The position numbers and the translations under genes are program-made. From positions 620,001 through 684,000 of the forward strand of contig NZ_JACNMJ010000001.1 of the NCBI RefSeq assembly GCF_014526325.1: a stretch of 64,000 bases of DNA, read 5' to 3'. The notes beneath the pieces are model-generated. The model was not told the origin of the DNA and ran no database searches. It saw nothing but the letters and a program-made list of their open reading frames with translations. Below, one piece after another: positions 39,239 through 47,049 of this stretch (positions are counted from its first letter, which is position 1; each line of letters starts with the position of its first letter). Source of the DNA: Psychroserpens algicola (lineage in GTDB: Bacteria; Bacteroidota; Bacteroidia; Flavobacteriales; Flavobacteriaceae).

Positions 39239-39760
39239 TCAATTATTTGACATGATTTGTTTTATAATAAACTCATATATAAGTATTAGACCTAATATTA
39301 TTCCTATTATCCAACTTAATTTCTCAATCCAAGAATTTTTACTAGCGGTATTCTCGGTCTTGTGGACTATATTTTGTTTTATTGGTTTATTAAATTCTAT
39401 TTTTCGTGATGACTGAGCAATACTACCTATGGTAGAATTTGAAAAATCATTGTTAGTAACATTTGCTAACGGCTTGGTTGGTTTGGAGTAATCACGACCT
39501 TTGTCAGTTAGGTATATTTTATTTGAGCCTTGAAATTCAGCGTAATTATTTAAAACTAAGTGTTTTCTAATATCAAAACTTAATTCTTGATATTGTTTTA
39601 TTTCTAAATCTGACAATTCAAGTTCTTTTGCTAAAGAGTAGACATTAAATTTATCATATCTAGGCGCTCTTGTAAGAGTTAAATCTATGAAATCTTGTAA
39701 CGCCTTATCTTTACCTTGTGGGTATTCAACTGGAAGACCGAAGTTATTTGCTTTAGCCAT
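39239..39760 (-). CDS. Cargo gene: winged-helix-like protein with a C-terminal membrane anchor
   Basis: 173 residues. The N-terminal ~100 residues are helical, with a short beta wing near GSNKIYLTDKGRDYSKP, like a winged-helix domain. A low-complexity Asn/Ser linker follows, and then a single transmembrane segment (WIIGIILGLILIYEFII, about 152-168) near the C-terminus. This could be a membrane-tethered regulator or sensor. The gene is divergent from the transposase across the palindromic control region at 39823-39868. Not recognised by name. Confidence 0.65.
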   Translation of the reverse strand: MAKANNFGLPVEYPQGKDKALQDFIDLTLTRAPRYDKFNVYSLAKELELSDLEIKQYQELSFDIRKHLVLNNYAEFQGSNKIYLTDKGRDYSKPTKPLANVTNNDFSNSTIGSIAQSSRKIEFNKPIKQNIVHKTENTASKNSWIEKLSWIIGIILGLILIYEFIIKQIMSNN

Positions 39761-39822
39761 AAGTTTATATATTGGTTTAGTTCACTAATCTACAAATAAT
39801 TAAAACACAATTATTAGAATTA

Positions 39823-39868
39823 AATTACACTAAATATTTGTTTTAGTGTAATTAACTTCTTATATTTG
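39823..39868 (+). promoter_or_regulatory. Transposase promoter embedded in a 12-bp perfect inverted repeat
   Basis: The inverted repeat AATTACACTAAA (39823-39834) and its complement (39842-39853) has a 7-base spacer containing a -33 TTTG (39837-39840). Twenty bp on is a perfect -7 box TATATTTG (39861-39868), 21 bp before the transposase ATG at 39890. The arms contain TACACTA, the inner end of both terminal repeats, so the transposase may bind here and repress its own promoter. Confidence 0.75.
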
Positions 39869-39889
39869 ATATATCAAAAACCAACAGCC

Positions 39890-40819
39890 ATGTTTAACAA
39901 AGAAGTAAAATCAATCCTAGACTTAATACAAGCATTTCCAAATGAACAAGCTTGCATCGAACACTTAGAGGTTTTACGTTGGAGTAATGGCGTTGTGAGT
40001 CCTTTTGAGCCTACTTCTAAAGTATATAACTGCAAAGGAAACCGTTATAAGTGCAAAGAGTCTGGTAAGTACTTTAATGTAAAGACTGACACTATATTTG
40101 ATAATACAAAAATGCCATTACAAAAATGGTTTATTGCTATATGGTTGGTTACTTCACACAAAAAAGGTATTTCATCTTTACAATTAGGTCGTGATTTAGG
40201 CATAACTCAAAAAAGCGCTTGGTTCATGTTACAGCGTATTAGAAACTGTTTTGGACTTAATGATGATAATCAAGATAAACTACAAGGTGAAGTTGAAATA
40301 GACGAAACTTACGTAGGTGGTAAAGCGGGAAACAGAAGCGCAAAAATAAGAGCGGACAAATCAGAAGCTACAAAAGAACACTATAAAAAGTCAACTGTAT
40401 TAGGTATGGTTGAGCGTGGTGGTGATGTTAGAGCAATGCATGTACAAAATGCTACTGAAATATCGTTGTTACCTCCTATCGTTAATAATATCGCTTTTAA
40501 TAGTTCTATTTACACAGACGAGTTAACGTCTTACAATAAGTTAGAGCGTGTTTACGACCACCAAACAGTAAAACATGGACGTGGTGAGTATGTAAGAGGT
40601 CGTGTATCTACAAACTCAATAGAGAGTTTTTGGGCGTTGTTAAAGCGTGGTATTTACGGAATATATCACTTCACGTCTAAAAAGCACTTACAGTTATACG
40701 TTGACGAGTTTGTATTTAGATATAACACTCGTAAAAACACTACTGAAAGTGAAAGATTTAATTTACTTTTGAGTAATATTGAGAATAGAATTACTTATAA
40801 AGACTTAATTAATGGCTAA
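39890..40819 (+). CDS. IS1595-family (ISXO2-like) transposase
   Basis: 309 residues from the ATG at 39890. An in-frame TTG at 39866 lies inside the -7 box and is rejected. A helical N-terminal domain with a zinc-ribbon-like region (about 25-60; YNCKGNRYKCKES) precedes the DDE core: Asp138 in EIDETYVGG, Asp210 in IYTDELTSY and the N242-E245 third site in TNSIESFWALLKRG, with Lys after it. It cuts and joins the element's ends. Overlaps the next gene by 8 bp. Confidence 0.95.
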   Translation: MFNKEVKSILDLIQAFPNEQACIEHLEVLRWSNGVVSPFEPTSKVYNCKGNRYKCKESGKYFNVKTDTIFDNTKMPLQKWFIAIWLVTSHKKGISSLQLGRDLGITQKSAWFMLQRIRNCFGLNDDNQDKLQGEVEIDETYVGGKAGNRSAKIRADKSEATKEHYKKSTVLGMVERGGDVRAMHVQNATEISLLPPIVNNIAFNSSIYTDELTSYNKLERVYDHQTVKHGRGEYVRGRVSTNSIESFWALLKRGIYGIYHFTSKKHLQLYVDEFVFRYNTRKNTTESERFNLLLSNIENRITYKDLING

Positions 40820-41045
40820 TATTAAGAAAATACGAATAGATGACGAGTGGTATTGCTCAATTAATGATGTTTTAAAGCTAATGAAAGACACTAACGATAT
40901 AGACGATTCAATAAGAGAACTTAAAAAGCTAAATACTATTGTAGTTAAAGCTAGAGGTTCTAAAAAAGAAGATGAACCAGAGTTATCAGATTTTAATAAA
41001 AAGCTAAAAAAAGGGCTGGATTGGAATCCTAAGAAAGAGGGTTAG
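40812..41045 (+). CDS. Cargo gene: truncated BRO-N-like protein
   Basis: 77 residues. IRIDDEWYCSINDVLKLMKD resembles the start of the BRO-N domain seen in phage antirepressors and DinD/RhuM-like proteins (consensus-like EWYxSVxDVxxxL). The C-terminal half of a BRO domain is absent, the chain ending in a basic KKLKKGLDWNPKKEG tail. Its first 8 bp overlap the transposase, implying coupled expression. Its role is unknown; a DNA-binding helper is possible. Confidence 0.65.
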   Translation: MANIKKIRIDDEWYCSINDVLKLMKDTNDIDDSIRELKKLNTIVVKARGSKKEDEPELSDFNKKLKKGLDWNPKKEG

Positions 41046-41046
41046 A

Positions 41047-41598
41047 CTAAAATTGAATATTTAATAAATCTGGATAAGTAGAACAAACCATGCTTTTTAT
41101 TGATTTCTCTAATTTTTTTAAATCGCTATTATTTCTATTTATTAGTACATAAGAACTTGCATTTGGATATGATTTATGCATAAATGTTTTATCACCTATT
41201 AATTGCGGTATATGATAAGTATATAATCTAAACCTTTGGTTTTTCTTATAACCCTCTACTTTTTCTGATTCAACATCAATTGTCCTAGCTCCAATAAATC
41301 CAAAAGACGCATTAGGATGCTTTATTAAAAGTTCTGGTATCGCTTTTGCACAGGTAATCAATATATTGGCTACGTCACCACGATTGACGACTATTGAATA
41401 TTTTCTAGGACTTGCTTTATGTATTTTTGCGTAGAACTTAACAGCAATAAAATCATATGCATGTAAATCACAATATATTATATAATGTAATTTTGTTACG
41501 GATGAAAAAAATTTGTAAACGTATCTATATTCGTGAGCAGAACACTTTGGGTGAGTTTGAATAAATCTTATATTATACCCTTTGTGTGTTAATTGCAT
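41047..41598 (-). CDS. Cargo gene: 183-residue hypothetical protein
   Basis: 183 residues. Mixed alpha/beta with conserved-looking segments YDFIAVKFYAKIHKASPRKY, ELLIKHPNASFGFIGARTID and NASSYVLINRNNSDLKKLEK. It faintly recalls N-acetyltransferase or short unknown proteins found in Bacteroidetes mobile regions, but I cannot assign a family. The start at 41598 abuts the next gene upstream (41599). No signal peptide or membrane segment. It ends 1 bp before the stop of the BRO-N-like gene. Confidence 0.7.
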   Translation of the reverse strand: MQLTHKGYNIRFIQTHPKCSAHEYRYVYKFFSSVTKLHYIIYCDLHAYDFIAVKFYAKIHKASPRKYSIVVNRGDVANILITCAKAIPELLIKHPNASFGFIGARTIDVESEKVEGYKKNQRFRLYTYHIPQLIGDKTFMHKSYPNASSYVLINRNNSDLKKLEKSIKSMVCSTYPDLLNIQF

Positions 41599-41796
41599 TT
41601 AAGGCACTAGCATAGGTCGTACAGCCCCATTAAGTCTAACAACTTTTCCATTAGTCAAGACTTGTCTTAACTCAACAGCCTCCACATCTTCTAAAGATAC
41701 CCAACCTAGACGGTCTCCTTTAGTTTTTAAGGATTTTTTATAAGTAACTTTATTAGAGTGTACATGCTTTTTTATATGTCTCTTAACTGTTCCCAT
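41599..41796 (-). CDS. Cargo gene: small basic protein
   Basis: 65 residues from the ATG at 41796 (MGTVKRHIKKHVHS); an upstream ATG at 41841 would add 15 residues. The N-terminal third is His/Lys/Arg-rich, and a beta-like WVSLEDVEAVELRQVLTNG follows. A possible nucleic-acid-binding peptide. It abuts the 183-residue gene with no gap, so the two are probably co-translated. Not recognised. Confidence 0.6.
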   Translation of the reverse strand: MGTVKRHIKKHVHSNKVTYKKSLKTKGDRLGWVSLEDVEAVELRQVLTNGKVVRLNGAVRPMLVP

Positions 41797-42092
41797 TGGT
41801 TTATGATGTATACTATTATATATTATAACACTATTAATCAATACAATATTACAATATGTATGCCATATTTTGTATGTTACAACACAACTAAATATCTATC
41901 GTGTGTGTGTCTTACTATAGACAAAAACTATAGCTAGTCTAGACTAAAAAAGCTATAACCATAGATTTTATCTATACTTATAAGACGTAATTTACTTATA
42001 TAAGTTACACTTTAACTATCAGATTTACAAAGACTTTAACACTTAATTTTGTATATTTCATACCTTAGTTATACTTAAATACATTGTAAATA
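41797..42092. other. Non-coding control region inside the element
   Basis: AT-rich. Holds a GT repeat (41901-41910), two CTATAG hexamers and a perfect 12-bp palindrome TAGTCTAGACTA at 41935-41946. No ORF with a clear start was seen. Confidence 0.45.
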
Positions 42093-42230
42093 ATGAGTAA
42101 ACAAAAGGCAGTTGAAGTACTAGAAATGATTTATAAGCACTCAAAAGAGGGCAAAGACGTTCGTTACGTAGATAATCTTGATGTTAAAGGGTTTGTTGTA
42201 GAATTATTTAGTAAATTTGATATTAGATAG
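42093..42230 (+). CDS. Cargo gene: 45-residue helical peptide
   Basis: ATG at 42093, TAG at 42228. Sequence MSKQKAVEVLEMIYKHSKEG followed by DVRYVDNLDVKGFVVELFSK. Amphipathic and possibly a small helix-turn-helix or toxin/antitoxin-type peptide, but no family is recognised. It is the last ORF before the right end of the element. Confidence 0.55.
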   Translation: MSKQKAVEVLEMIYKHSKEGKDVRYVDNLDVKGFVVELFSKFDIR

Positions 42231-42435
42231 CAATTCGTTTTCGGACGTGTTTCTGGGTGGTCTGTTTGGAATCAATAACAGAGTATAGAATAGTTGCTGT
42301 TAGTTCTTTTCATAAAAAGGTTTGTTTCGACGTTAAACGTCTCGCAAGATGCATATAGATAACTAGTAAGTCTATGGAACAAATTCTTTAATAGATAATA
42401 CCCTAATTCTTGTTGGGTTTGTCAATAGTGAATTC
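42231..42435. other. Right-end non-coding part of the element
   Basis: No ORF was seen. It contains a near-perfect palindrome GACGTT-A-AACGTC at 42329-42341 and then the right terminal repeat from 42436. Confidence 0.45.
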
Positions 42436-42460
42436 TAGTGTAAAGTTGTATGTAGTTCCC
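42436..42460 (-). repeat. Right terminal inverted repeat of the IS1595-type element
   Basis: 25 bp that on the minus strand begins GGGAACTACATACAAC and ends TACACTA; 22 of 25 positions match the left repeat. Confidence 0.9.
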
Positions 42461-42468
42461 TATTTAAA
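42461..42468. repeat. Right 8-bp target-site duplication
   Basis: TATTTAAA, identical to 38717-38724. Confidence 0.9.
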
Positions 42469-42470
42469 AT

Positions 42471-42500
42471 CGTTTGTAAACGTTTGTAGTCGTTTGTAAA
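42471..42500. repeat. Three tandem decamers next to the insertion site
   Basis: CGTTTGTAAA, CGTTTGTAGT and CGTTTGTAAA in perfect 10-bp register, directly after the target duplication and upstream of the lipoprotein gene at 42584. A 10-bp period puts the repeats on one face of the helix, as for regulator sites. Confidence 0.6.
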
Positions 42501-42583
42501 TGTTTTAAAATATTGATATATAGGCATCTATATATATTTTAACTCTTGATTCAAATAAATAACTTATCTTTAAATAAAAAACA

Positions 42584-43708
42584 TTGAAGTTCATAAAGTC
42601 AGTCCTAATTTGTATTGTTATTTGCTTAATTATAGCCTGTTCTAAACCCGAAACTGGCCATTCTATTTCAAATACTGTAGAAACTATTGACTATGATGAT
42701 GGTGATGGAAATACAGGAGATGGGTCTGAAGCATTGTCTATTAATGAACAATTACAACCGTATTACGATAGATTTATAGATGAAATGTTAGCAAGAGGTG
42801 AAGACTTAAGAGATATACCTATTAGCATTTTACTGGTAAGTCCAACCGAACAGTCTAATAATTTAGGATATTGCGGACTCGGATACTACAACTATGATGG
42901 TACAGGTAATTCTAGAGTGGAGATAGTTTACAATTCACGCTGCTGGATTAATTTAACCGATATTGAAAAGGAAAATTTAATGTTCCACGAGTTTGGTCAC
43001 GCCTTATTAAACCGTCCACATATTTCTAGCCCTCATACGTTTCCTAATGGTTCGGCTAGATCAATTATGTGCAGTTCTGGGTATTGCTCAGGATTTGGGA
43101 TTTATAGTGTTCACCAAGATACGCAGCGCAGTTTTTATCTGGACGAATTATTAGATGTAAATATAGACGCGCCCTATTGGTCGGCTTCAAAAAGTTCAAG
43201 TACAACCTTAGAGGAGGATGACATCACAGCAAGTGCAAGTGGATGGGTTTCTGAATCTATACTTCAAGATAATAATACCTCTAACCCTTATAGTTATTCG
43301 GTTTCTAGTGCTGATTACTTATCCTCGTCATATGCTTTGGCGATTACTGCTACAGCAAATTCGCAAAGCAATTCTTATGGCAATTGGTATAAGGATTTTG
43401 TGATTTCAGATTTTGACGACTGTTCGAATATTGTTGCTGAAATCAATTTTAAAACAACAGCATACCTTTCAAATGGATATCTCAATGTATTAATTGATTT
43501 ATTTGATGATGTAAATTCTGAAACTGAATTTCATCGCTATTATACCGAACCTGGTACAACTGAAGTTGGTTCAGGATATTACAGAATACAAACCAAAGCT
43601 ATTTGCATTCCTAATGAAACCGCAAAAATTAGAGTGCGATTGTATATGAAAAGTGAATCAAATGCCACAGCATATTTTGATAATCTTAGAATTATCTTAT
43701 TCGAATAA
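42584..43708 (+). CDS. Lipoprotein zinc-metallopeptidase-like protein
   Basis: 374 residues starting at TTG (42584). There is no in-frame ATG near, and the lipobox (LIIAC, Cys 20) sits exactly where this start requires it. The N-terminal half is a metallopeptidase-like domain with MFHEFGHALLN (His135, Glu136, His139) and a Met-turn-like IMCSSGYC. The C-terminal half (from about 215) is beta-sandwich-like, resembling a carbohydrate-binding or choice-of-anchor domain. It would be tethered to the outer membrane. It lies next to the insertion site of the element, with a TATCTTTA box 13 bp before its start. Confidence 0.75.
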   Translation: MKFIKSVLICIVICLIIACSKPETGHSISNTVETIDYDDGDGNTGDGSEALSINEQLQPYYDRFIDEMLARGEDLRDIPISILLVSPTEQSNNLGYCGLGYYNYDGTGNSRVEIVYNSRCWINLTDIEKENLMFHEFGHALLNRPHISSPHTFPNGSARSIMCSSGYCSGFGIYSVHQDTQRSFYLDELLDVNIDAPYWSASKSSSTTLEEDDITASASGWVSESILQDNNTSNPYSYSVSSADYLSSSYALAITATANSQSNSYGNWYKDFVISDFDDCSNIVAEINFKTTAYLSNGYLNVLIDLFDDVNSETEFHRYYTEPGTTEVGSGYYRIQTKAICIPNETAKIRVRLYMKSESNATAYFDNLRIILFE

Positions 43709-43719
43709 TTAAACATACT

Positions 43720-44070
43720 ATGTCAAAACAATGTCCAGAATGCGGCGATAAAATAGTTGGCAGAATTGATAAAAAATTCTGTAGTGATGCCTGTCGTAAT
43801 GCCTATAATAATGCGATTAATAAAGACAGTAAAAACCTCATTAGAAATACCAACAACAGACTTCGAAAAAACTATCGCATATTAGAAGAATTAAATCCAG
43901 ATCAAAAAAAGAAAATTTCCAGAGCACGACTAATAGAAAAAGGATTCGATTTTAATTATTTCACAAGCATCTATACCACAAAAGCAGGAACAATCTACTA
44001 TTTTGTATACGATCAAGGCTACCTCCCTTTAGAAGATGAGTATTATGCCTTAGTAAAGCGCGAACGTTAA
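43720..44070 (+). CDS. Zinc-ribbon protein, flavobacterial unknown family
   Basis: 116 residues. A zinc ribbon at the N-terminus (Cys5, Cys8, Cys21, Cys25: CPECG...FCSDAC) is followed by NAYNNAINKDSK and a helical, basic C-terminal part. The ribbon resembles those of nucleic-acid-binding or hydrogenase-accessory-like small proteins, but the rest is not recognised. It begins 11 bp after the lipoprotein gene and may share its transcript. Confidence 0.75.
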   Translation: MSKQCPECGDKIVGRIDKKFCSDACRNAYNNAINKDSKNLIRNTNNRLRKNYRILEELNPDQKKKISRARLIEKGFDFNYFTSIYTTKAGTIYYFVYDQGYLPLEDEYYALVKRER

Positions 44071-44128
44071 AAAACTGTAACAACAGAGCAAAGTTGTATA
44101 CTAATACTATACAACCAAACCAACTAAA

Positions 44129-44818
44129 ATGGCTACTCCATTCATTATTTTTCTTATTATTTGTGCTTTTGCCATAATTGGCTACTTAGCGTATTACTTT
44201 AACGGAAAACAAGTAATTATCAGAACGCTTTCTAATATTCCGCATAAGCCAGCTTCAAGTTTAAAAACCAACGAACTTTCAAAAGTTACCGGAAAAGCAC
44301 TTCATGTTGAAGAACCACTTATAGCACCTTATTCAGGAAGAAAATGTGTCTTTTATCAAATAAAGATTCAGCAAAAAGTAAGTTCTGGTAAAAGTTCTCA
44401 TTGGAAAACTTTAGTTAAAGAAGAACGGTTTCAAGATTTTTTTGTTGATACCAATGGTGATTTTGTTATTGTTAAACCTCAGGAACATCCTCGAAATTAC
44501 ATCTGTCATTTGGTAAAAGATGAAAAGCAATCCTCAGGAACATTTAATGACCCAACGGCAAAATTTGTTGCCTTGTTAAAAAGATATGATATCGATGCTG
44601 AGACCTATTTTGGATTTAATAAACGCCTACGTTACTACGAAGGTATCATAGAAATTGGAGAACGTATAACCGTTGCAGGAATTGCTAAATGGAAATCGCT
44701 AAGCGAACCATTACCCGAATATCCATATTCTAAAATAGCAACTTTGGAAAGTGAAGGCAAACAAAAGTTGATTATTACAGACTTACCTGAAGTACAACCA
44801 AATCACAGAAAGAGGTAA
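44129..44818 (+). CDS. Membrane protein with a GIDE-like domain
   Basis: 229 residues. One N-terminal transmembrane segment (about 4-23) is followed by a cytoplasmic beta-rich domain with the segment KVTGKALHVEEPLIAPYSGR and KCVFYQIKIQQKV, similar to the GIDE domain of mitochondrial E3 ligase MUL1, which also occurs in bacteria without the RING part. No ligase activity is implied. The role is unknown. It is convergent with the CBS-protein gene 4 bp away. Confidence 0.7.
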   Translation: MATPFIIFLIICAFAIIGYLAYYFNGKQVIIRTLSNIPHKPASSLKTNELSKVTGKALHVEEPLIAPYSGRKCVFYQIKIQQKVSSGKSSHWKTLVKEERFQDFFVDTNGDFVIVKPQEHPRNYICHLVKDEKQSSGTFNDPTAKFVALLKRYDIDAETYFGFNKRLRYYEGIIEIGERITVAGIAKWKSLSEPLPEYPYSKIATLESEGKQKLIITDLPEVQPNHRKR

Positions 44819-44822
44819 ACGA

Positions 44823-45287
44823 CTACTTCCAGTTTTGTCCTTTTAACTCGATAGCTGCAATTAAGATATCTTTCTGGCTGATTTGCCCTACCAGTTTGCC
44901 ATTTTCTACAATAGGAAAACGTCTTATTTTAGACTCAAGAAACTTGTTAGCCGCATCAAAAACATTCATGTTTCCATCTATGGTTTCGACATTTTTTGCC
45001 ATTCGGTTTTCAACAGTATGTTGCTCCATTGGCATATTGTAATAACGACTTTCACTAATTTGCTTGAGACAATCCCCTTCAGAAATAATGCCAACAAGTT
45101 CATTGTTATTATTGACTACTGGTCCTCCAGAAATTTTGTTTTTTATTAGTGTTTGAATGACTTCCTCTACTGTTTGTTCTGGTTTAAAAGTGATTAAATC
45201 ACGAGTCATAAAATCACTAACCTTTATTGCTGTCGCTGTTGCAGAATTCTGCTGCTTCCTTGCGCCTTGAAAACTTTTAATGCCCAT
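44823..45287 (-). CDS. CBS-pair domain protein
   Basis: 154 residues from the ATG at 45287; the open frame reaches a TTG at 45293. Two CBS domains: the first with VSDFMTRDLITFKPEQTVEE and GGPVVNNNNELVGIISEGD, the second with MAKNVETIDGNMNVFDAANK and RRFPIVENGKLVGQISQKD. CBS pairs bind adenine nucleotides and sense energy or ionic state. No fused enzyme is present, so it probably regulates a partner. It is monocistronic. Confidence 0.9.
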   Translation of the reverse strand: MGIKSFQGARKQQNSATATAIKVSDFMTRDLITFKPEQTVEEVIQTLIKNKISGGPVVNNNNELVGIISEGDCLKQISESRYYNMPMEQHTVENRMAKNVETIDGNMNVFDAANKFLESKIRRFPIVENGKLVGQISQKDILIAAIELKGQNWK

Positions 45288-45398
45288 AACCAATTATTTT
45301 TTTGTGTTGAATTTAAAGTTACTGAAAATAAGTGAATTATACCACATTCAAAATCAGCTTAATAATTTGTACATTTCAAGACACTTAAAAAATGACTA

Positions 45399-46205
45399 TT
45401 GAATCCTAAAATTTGTATTATTGGTTGTGGATGGCTTGGATTTCCTTTGGCTAAAAAATTAATAGAATCAGGCTATAATATTCATGGTACAACGACTTCA
45501 GAAAATAAAATTGAACATTTAAAAAATGCTGATATAAGCCCATTTCTAATTCGTTTTTCACCTGAAGGTATTTCGGGAAATCTCAAAGCATGTCTTTCAA
45601 ACTGCCAAATACTCATTATTAATATTCCGCCTGGATTACGACAAAATAAGGAGTTAGATTATGTTCAAAAAATGAAACATCTTTTATTTGAGGTTGAAAC
45701 ATCTTCAATTGAAAATGTGTTATTTATAGGATCTACATCGGTATATGATGATGATATAACATGTCCGGTTATCACTGAAGATTCACCAACGTCCAAATCT
45801 AAAATTGCGTCAAAATTACTCGACGTTGAAGCCCAATTTCAGAAAAGCAAACACTTTAAAACGACTATTTTGAGATTTAGCGGACTTTTTGCAGAAGATA
45901 GGCATCCTGCGACATACTTGTCTGGGAAAACACAACTTAAAAATGGAAAAGCTCCTGTTAATCTTATTCATCGGGATGATTGTATTTTAATTATTCTGAA
46001 ACTGATAGAAAATCAGGTTTGGAACCACATATTCAATGCTTCAACAACACCTCATCCATGTAAAAAAGACTATTATACTTCGGTTTGCAGAAGGCTTGAA
46101 ATTCCAATTCCTGAATTTGATAATTCTAGTATAAGTAAAGGAAAAGTTATAGATTCTACAAAGTTGGTACAGCTTTTGAATTATAATTTCAAAGTAAAAC
46201 TTTAA
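45399..46205 (+). CDS. SDR/NAD(P)-epimerase family protein (YeeZ-like)
   Basis: 268 residues from TTG at 45399. The ATG at 45392 is out of frame and makes only MTIES. IGCGWLGFPLAKKLIESG is the GxGxxG nucleotide-binding motif, with NIPPG and FIGSTSVYDD segments as in YeeZ-like SDRs; the canonical YxxxK is not obvious. It may act on a nucleotide-sugar or related substrate, but none is known. Confidence 0.82.
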   Translation: MNPKICIIGCGWLGFPLAKKLIESGYNIHGTTTSENKIEHLKNADISPFLIRFSPEGISGNLKACLSNCQILIINIPPGLRQNKELDYVQKMKHLLFEVETSSIENVLFIGSTSVYDDDITCPVITEDSPTSKSKIASKLLDVEAQFQKSKHFKTTILRFSGLFAEDRHPATYLSGKTQLKNGKAPVNLIHRDDCILIILKLIENQVWNHIFNASTTPHPCKKDYYTSVCRRLEIPIPEFDNSSISKGKVIDSTKLVQLLNYNFKVKL

Positions 46206-46274
46206 CAATTAGCAGACTTTTAAGAATTTATGCCAGATATTTTTTTAGTTTTGGCGCAATTAATCACGAATACA

Positions 46275-46976
46275 ATGAAAAAACTTATACTTCTTTTAGC
46301 AGTAATTACAACATTTGGTGCCACAGCACAAAATCAATCAGAACTTTTAAAACATTTTGAAGGCTATTACAAGCAAATGAAAGGTCAAGGTGATGTTCAA
46401 GGTGTAATCAATGCCATGACACATTTAAATGTCATACAACCGAGTCAGCAACGCTTAGACACTCTAGCTTATATTTATGTATCTGAAGGTAGAAACTTAG
46501 AAGCATTGAACACTATTGGTATTGATAAAAATGCTACAGATTCTGACTTAAATACCGAAGTAAAAGCCATAGCATTAAAAGGTGTGAACCAACCAGAACG
46601 TGCTTTAGTGTTTTACGAAGAGTTATTTAAAAGAAATGCTAATTCTTACCTGGCTTACGAAATTGCAGATTTAAAAATTCAAACTCAAGACTTAGCTGGT
46701 GCTAAGGCAAGTATTGATTACGGTTTAACGAATGTAAAACCTGAAATGAAACGTGCATTCTACGAGTCTCAAAGACCTTATGAAGTATCTCTCAAAGGTG
46801 CATTAACTTATTTAAAAGCACTTATTTTATTTAATATGAATCAAACCGATAATCTTGACACCGCTATAAATTTACTCAACGAAGCCATGACTATGGATTC
46901 TAATTTCAATTTAGCAAAATTGAGTAAGGATGCTCTTGTTGCAAGAAAAACAGAGAAGGCAGAAAAGAAAGATTAA
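46275..46976 (+). CDS. Exported TPR protein
   Basis: 233 residues from the ATG at 46275; the longer frame from 46230 would put 15 extra residues before the signal peptide MKKLILLLAVITTFGATAQ. The rest is TPR-like helical repeats (for example LDTLAYIYVSEGRNLEAL, YEELFKRNANSYLAYEIADL). It would act as a periplasmic scaffold. Followed by a strong bidirectional terminator. Confidence 0.8.
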   Translation: MKKLILLLAVITTFGATAQNQSELLKHFEGYYKQMKGQGDVQGVINAMTHLNVIQPSQQRLDTLAYIYVSEGRNLEALNTIGIDKNATDSDLNTEVKAIALKGVNQPERALVFYEELFKRNANSYLAYEIADLKIQTQDLAGAKASIDYGLTNVKPEMKRAFYESQRPYEVSLKGALTYLKALILFNMNQTDNLDTAINLLNEAMTMDSNFNLAKLSKDALVARKTEKAEKKD

Positions 46977-47000
46977 TCAATATTACGGTTTCAATCAATA

Positions 47001-47030
47001 AAAAAAGCACCCAAAATTGGGTGCTTTTTT
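47001..47030. terminator. Bidirectional terminator
   Basis: GCACCCA/TGGGTGC stem with a 4-base loop, flanked by A6 and T6; between the TPR gene and the M13 peptidase gene. Confidence 0.92.
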
Positions 47031-47049
47031 ATTTATAATTAATGTATTA

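Larger units (their letters stand above)
38725..42460. mobile_element. IS1595-family transposon with cargo genes (3,736 bp)
   Basis: The ends are a 25-bp inverted repeat (38725-38749 and 42436-42460) with 22 matches, beginning GGGAACTA on each outer edge. A perfect 8-bp duplication (TATTTAAA) flanks it. It carries an ISXO2-like DDE transposase (39890-40819). Four further genes lie on the minus strand (38921-39124, 39239-39760, 41047-41598, 41599-41796) and three on the plus strand (38754-38924, 40812-41045, 42093-42230). The intact duplication and ends suggest recent insertion. Simple IS1595 elements are much shorter, so this is a cargo-carrying member. Confidence 0.92.

Noticed and set aside
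39219-39416. Plus-strand open frame with a hydrophobic start beginning MSDKLIFQLF.
   Set aside because: It lies inside the membrane-tail coding part of the minus-strand gene 39239-39760 and reads its complement, with no promoter box of its own.
42471-42500. Tandem decamers considered as a CRISPR array.
   Set aside because: The repeats are 10 bp with no spacers and no cas gene is in the window.
45392-45409. ATG at 45392 as the start of the SDR gene.
   Set aside because: It is 7 bp out of frame with the gene and ends after five codons; no single-base change at a homopolymer explains it.
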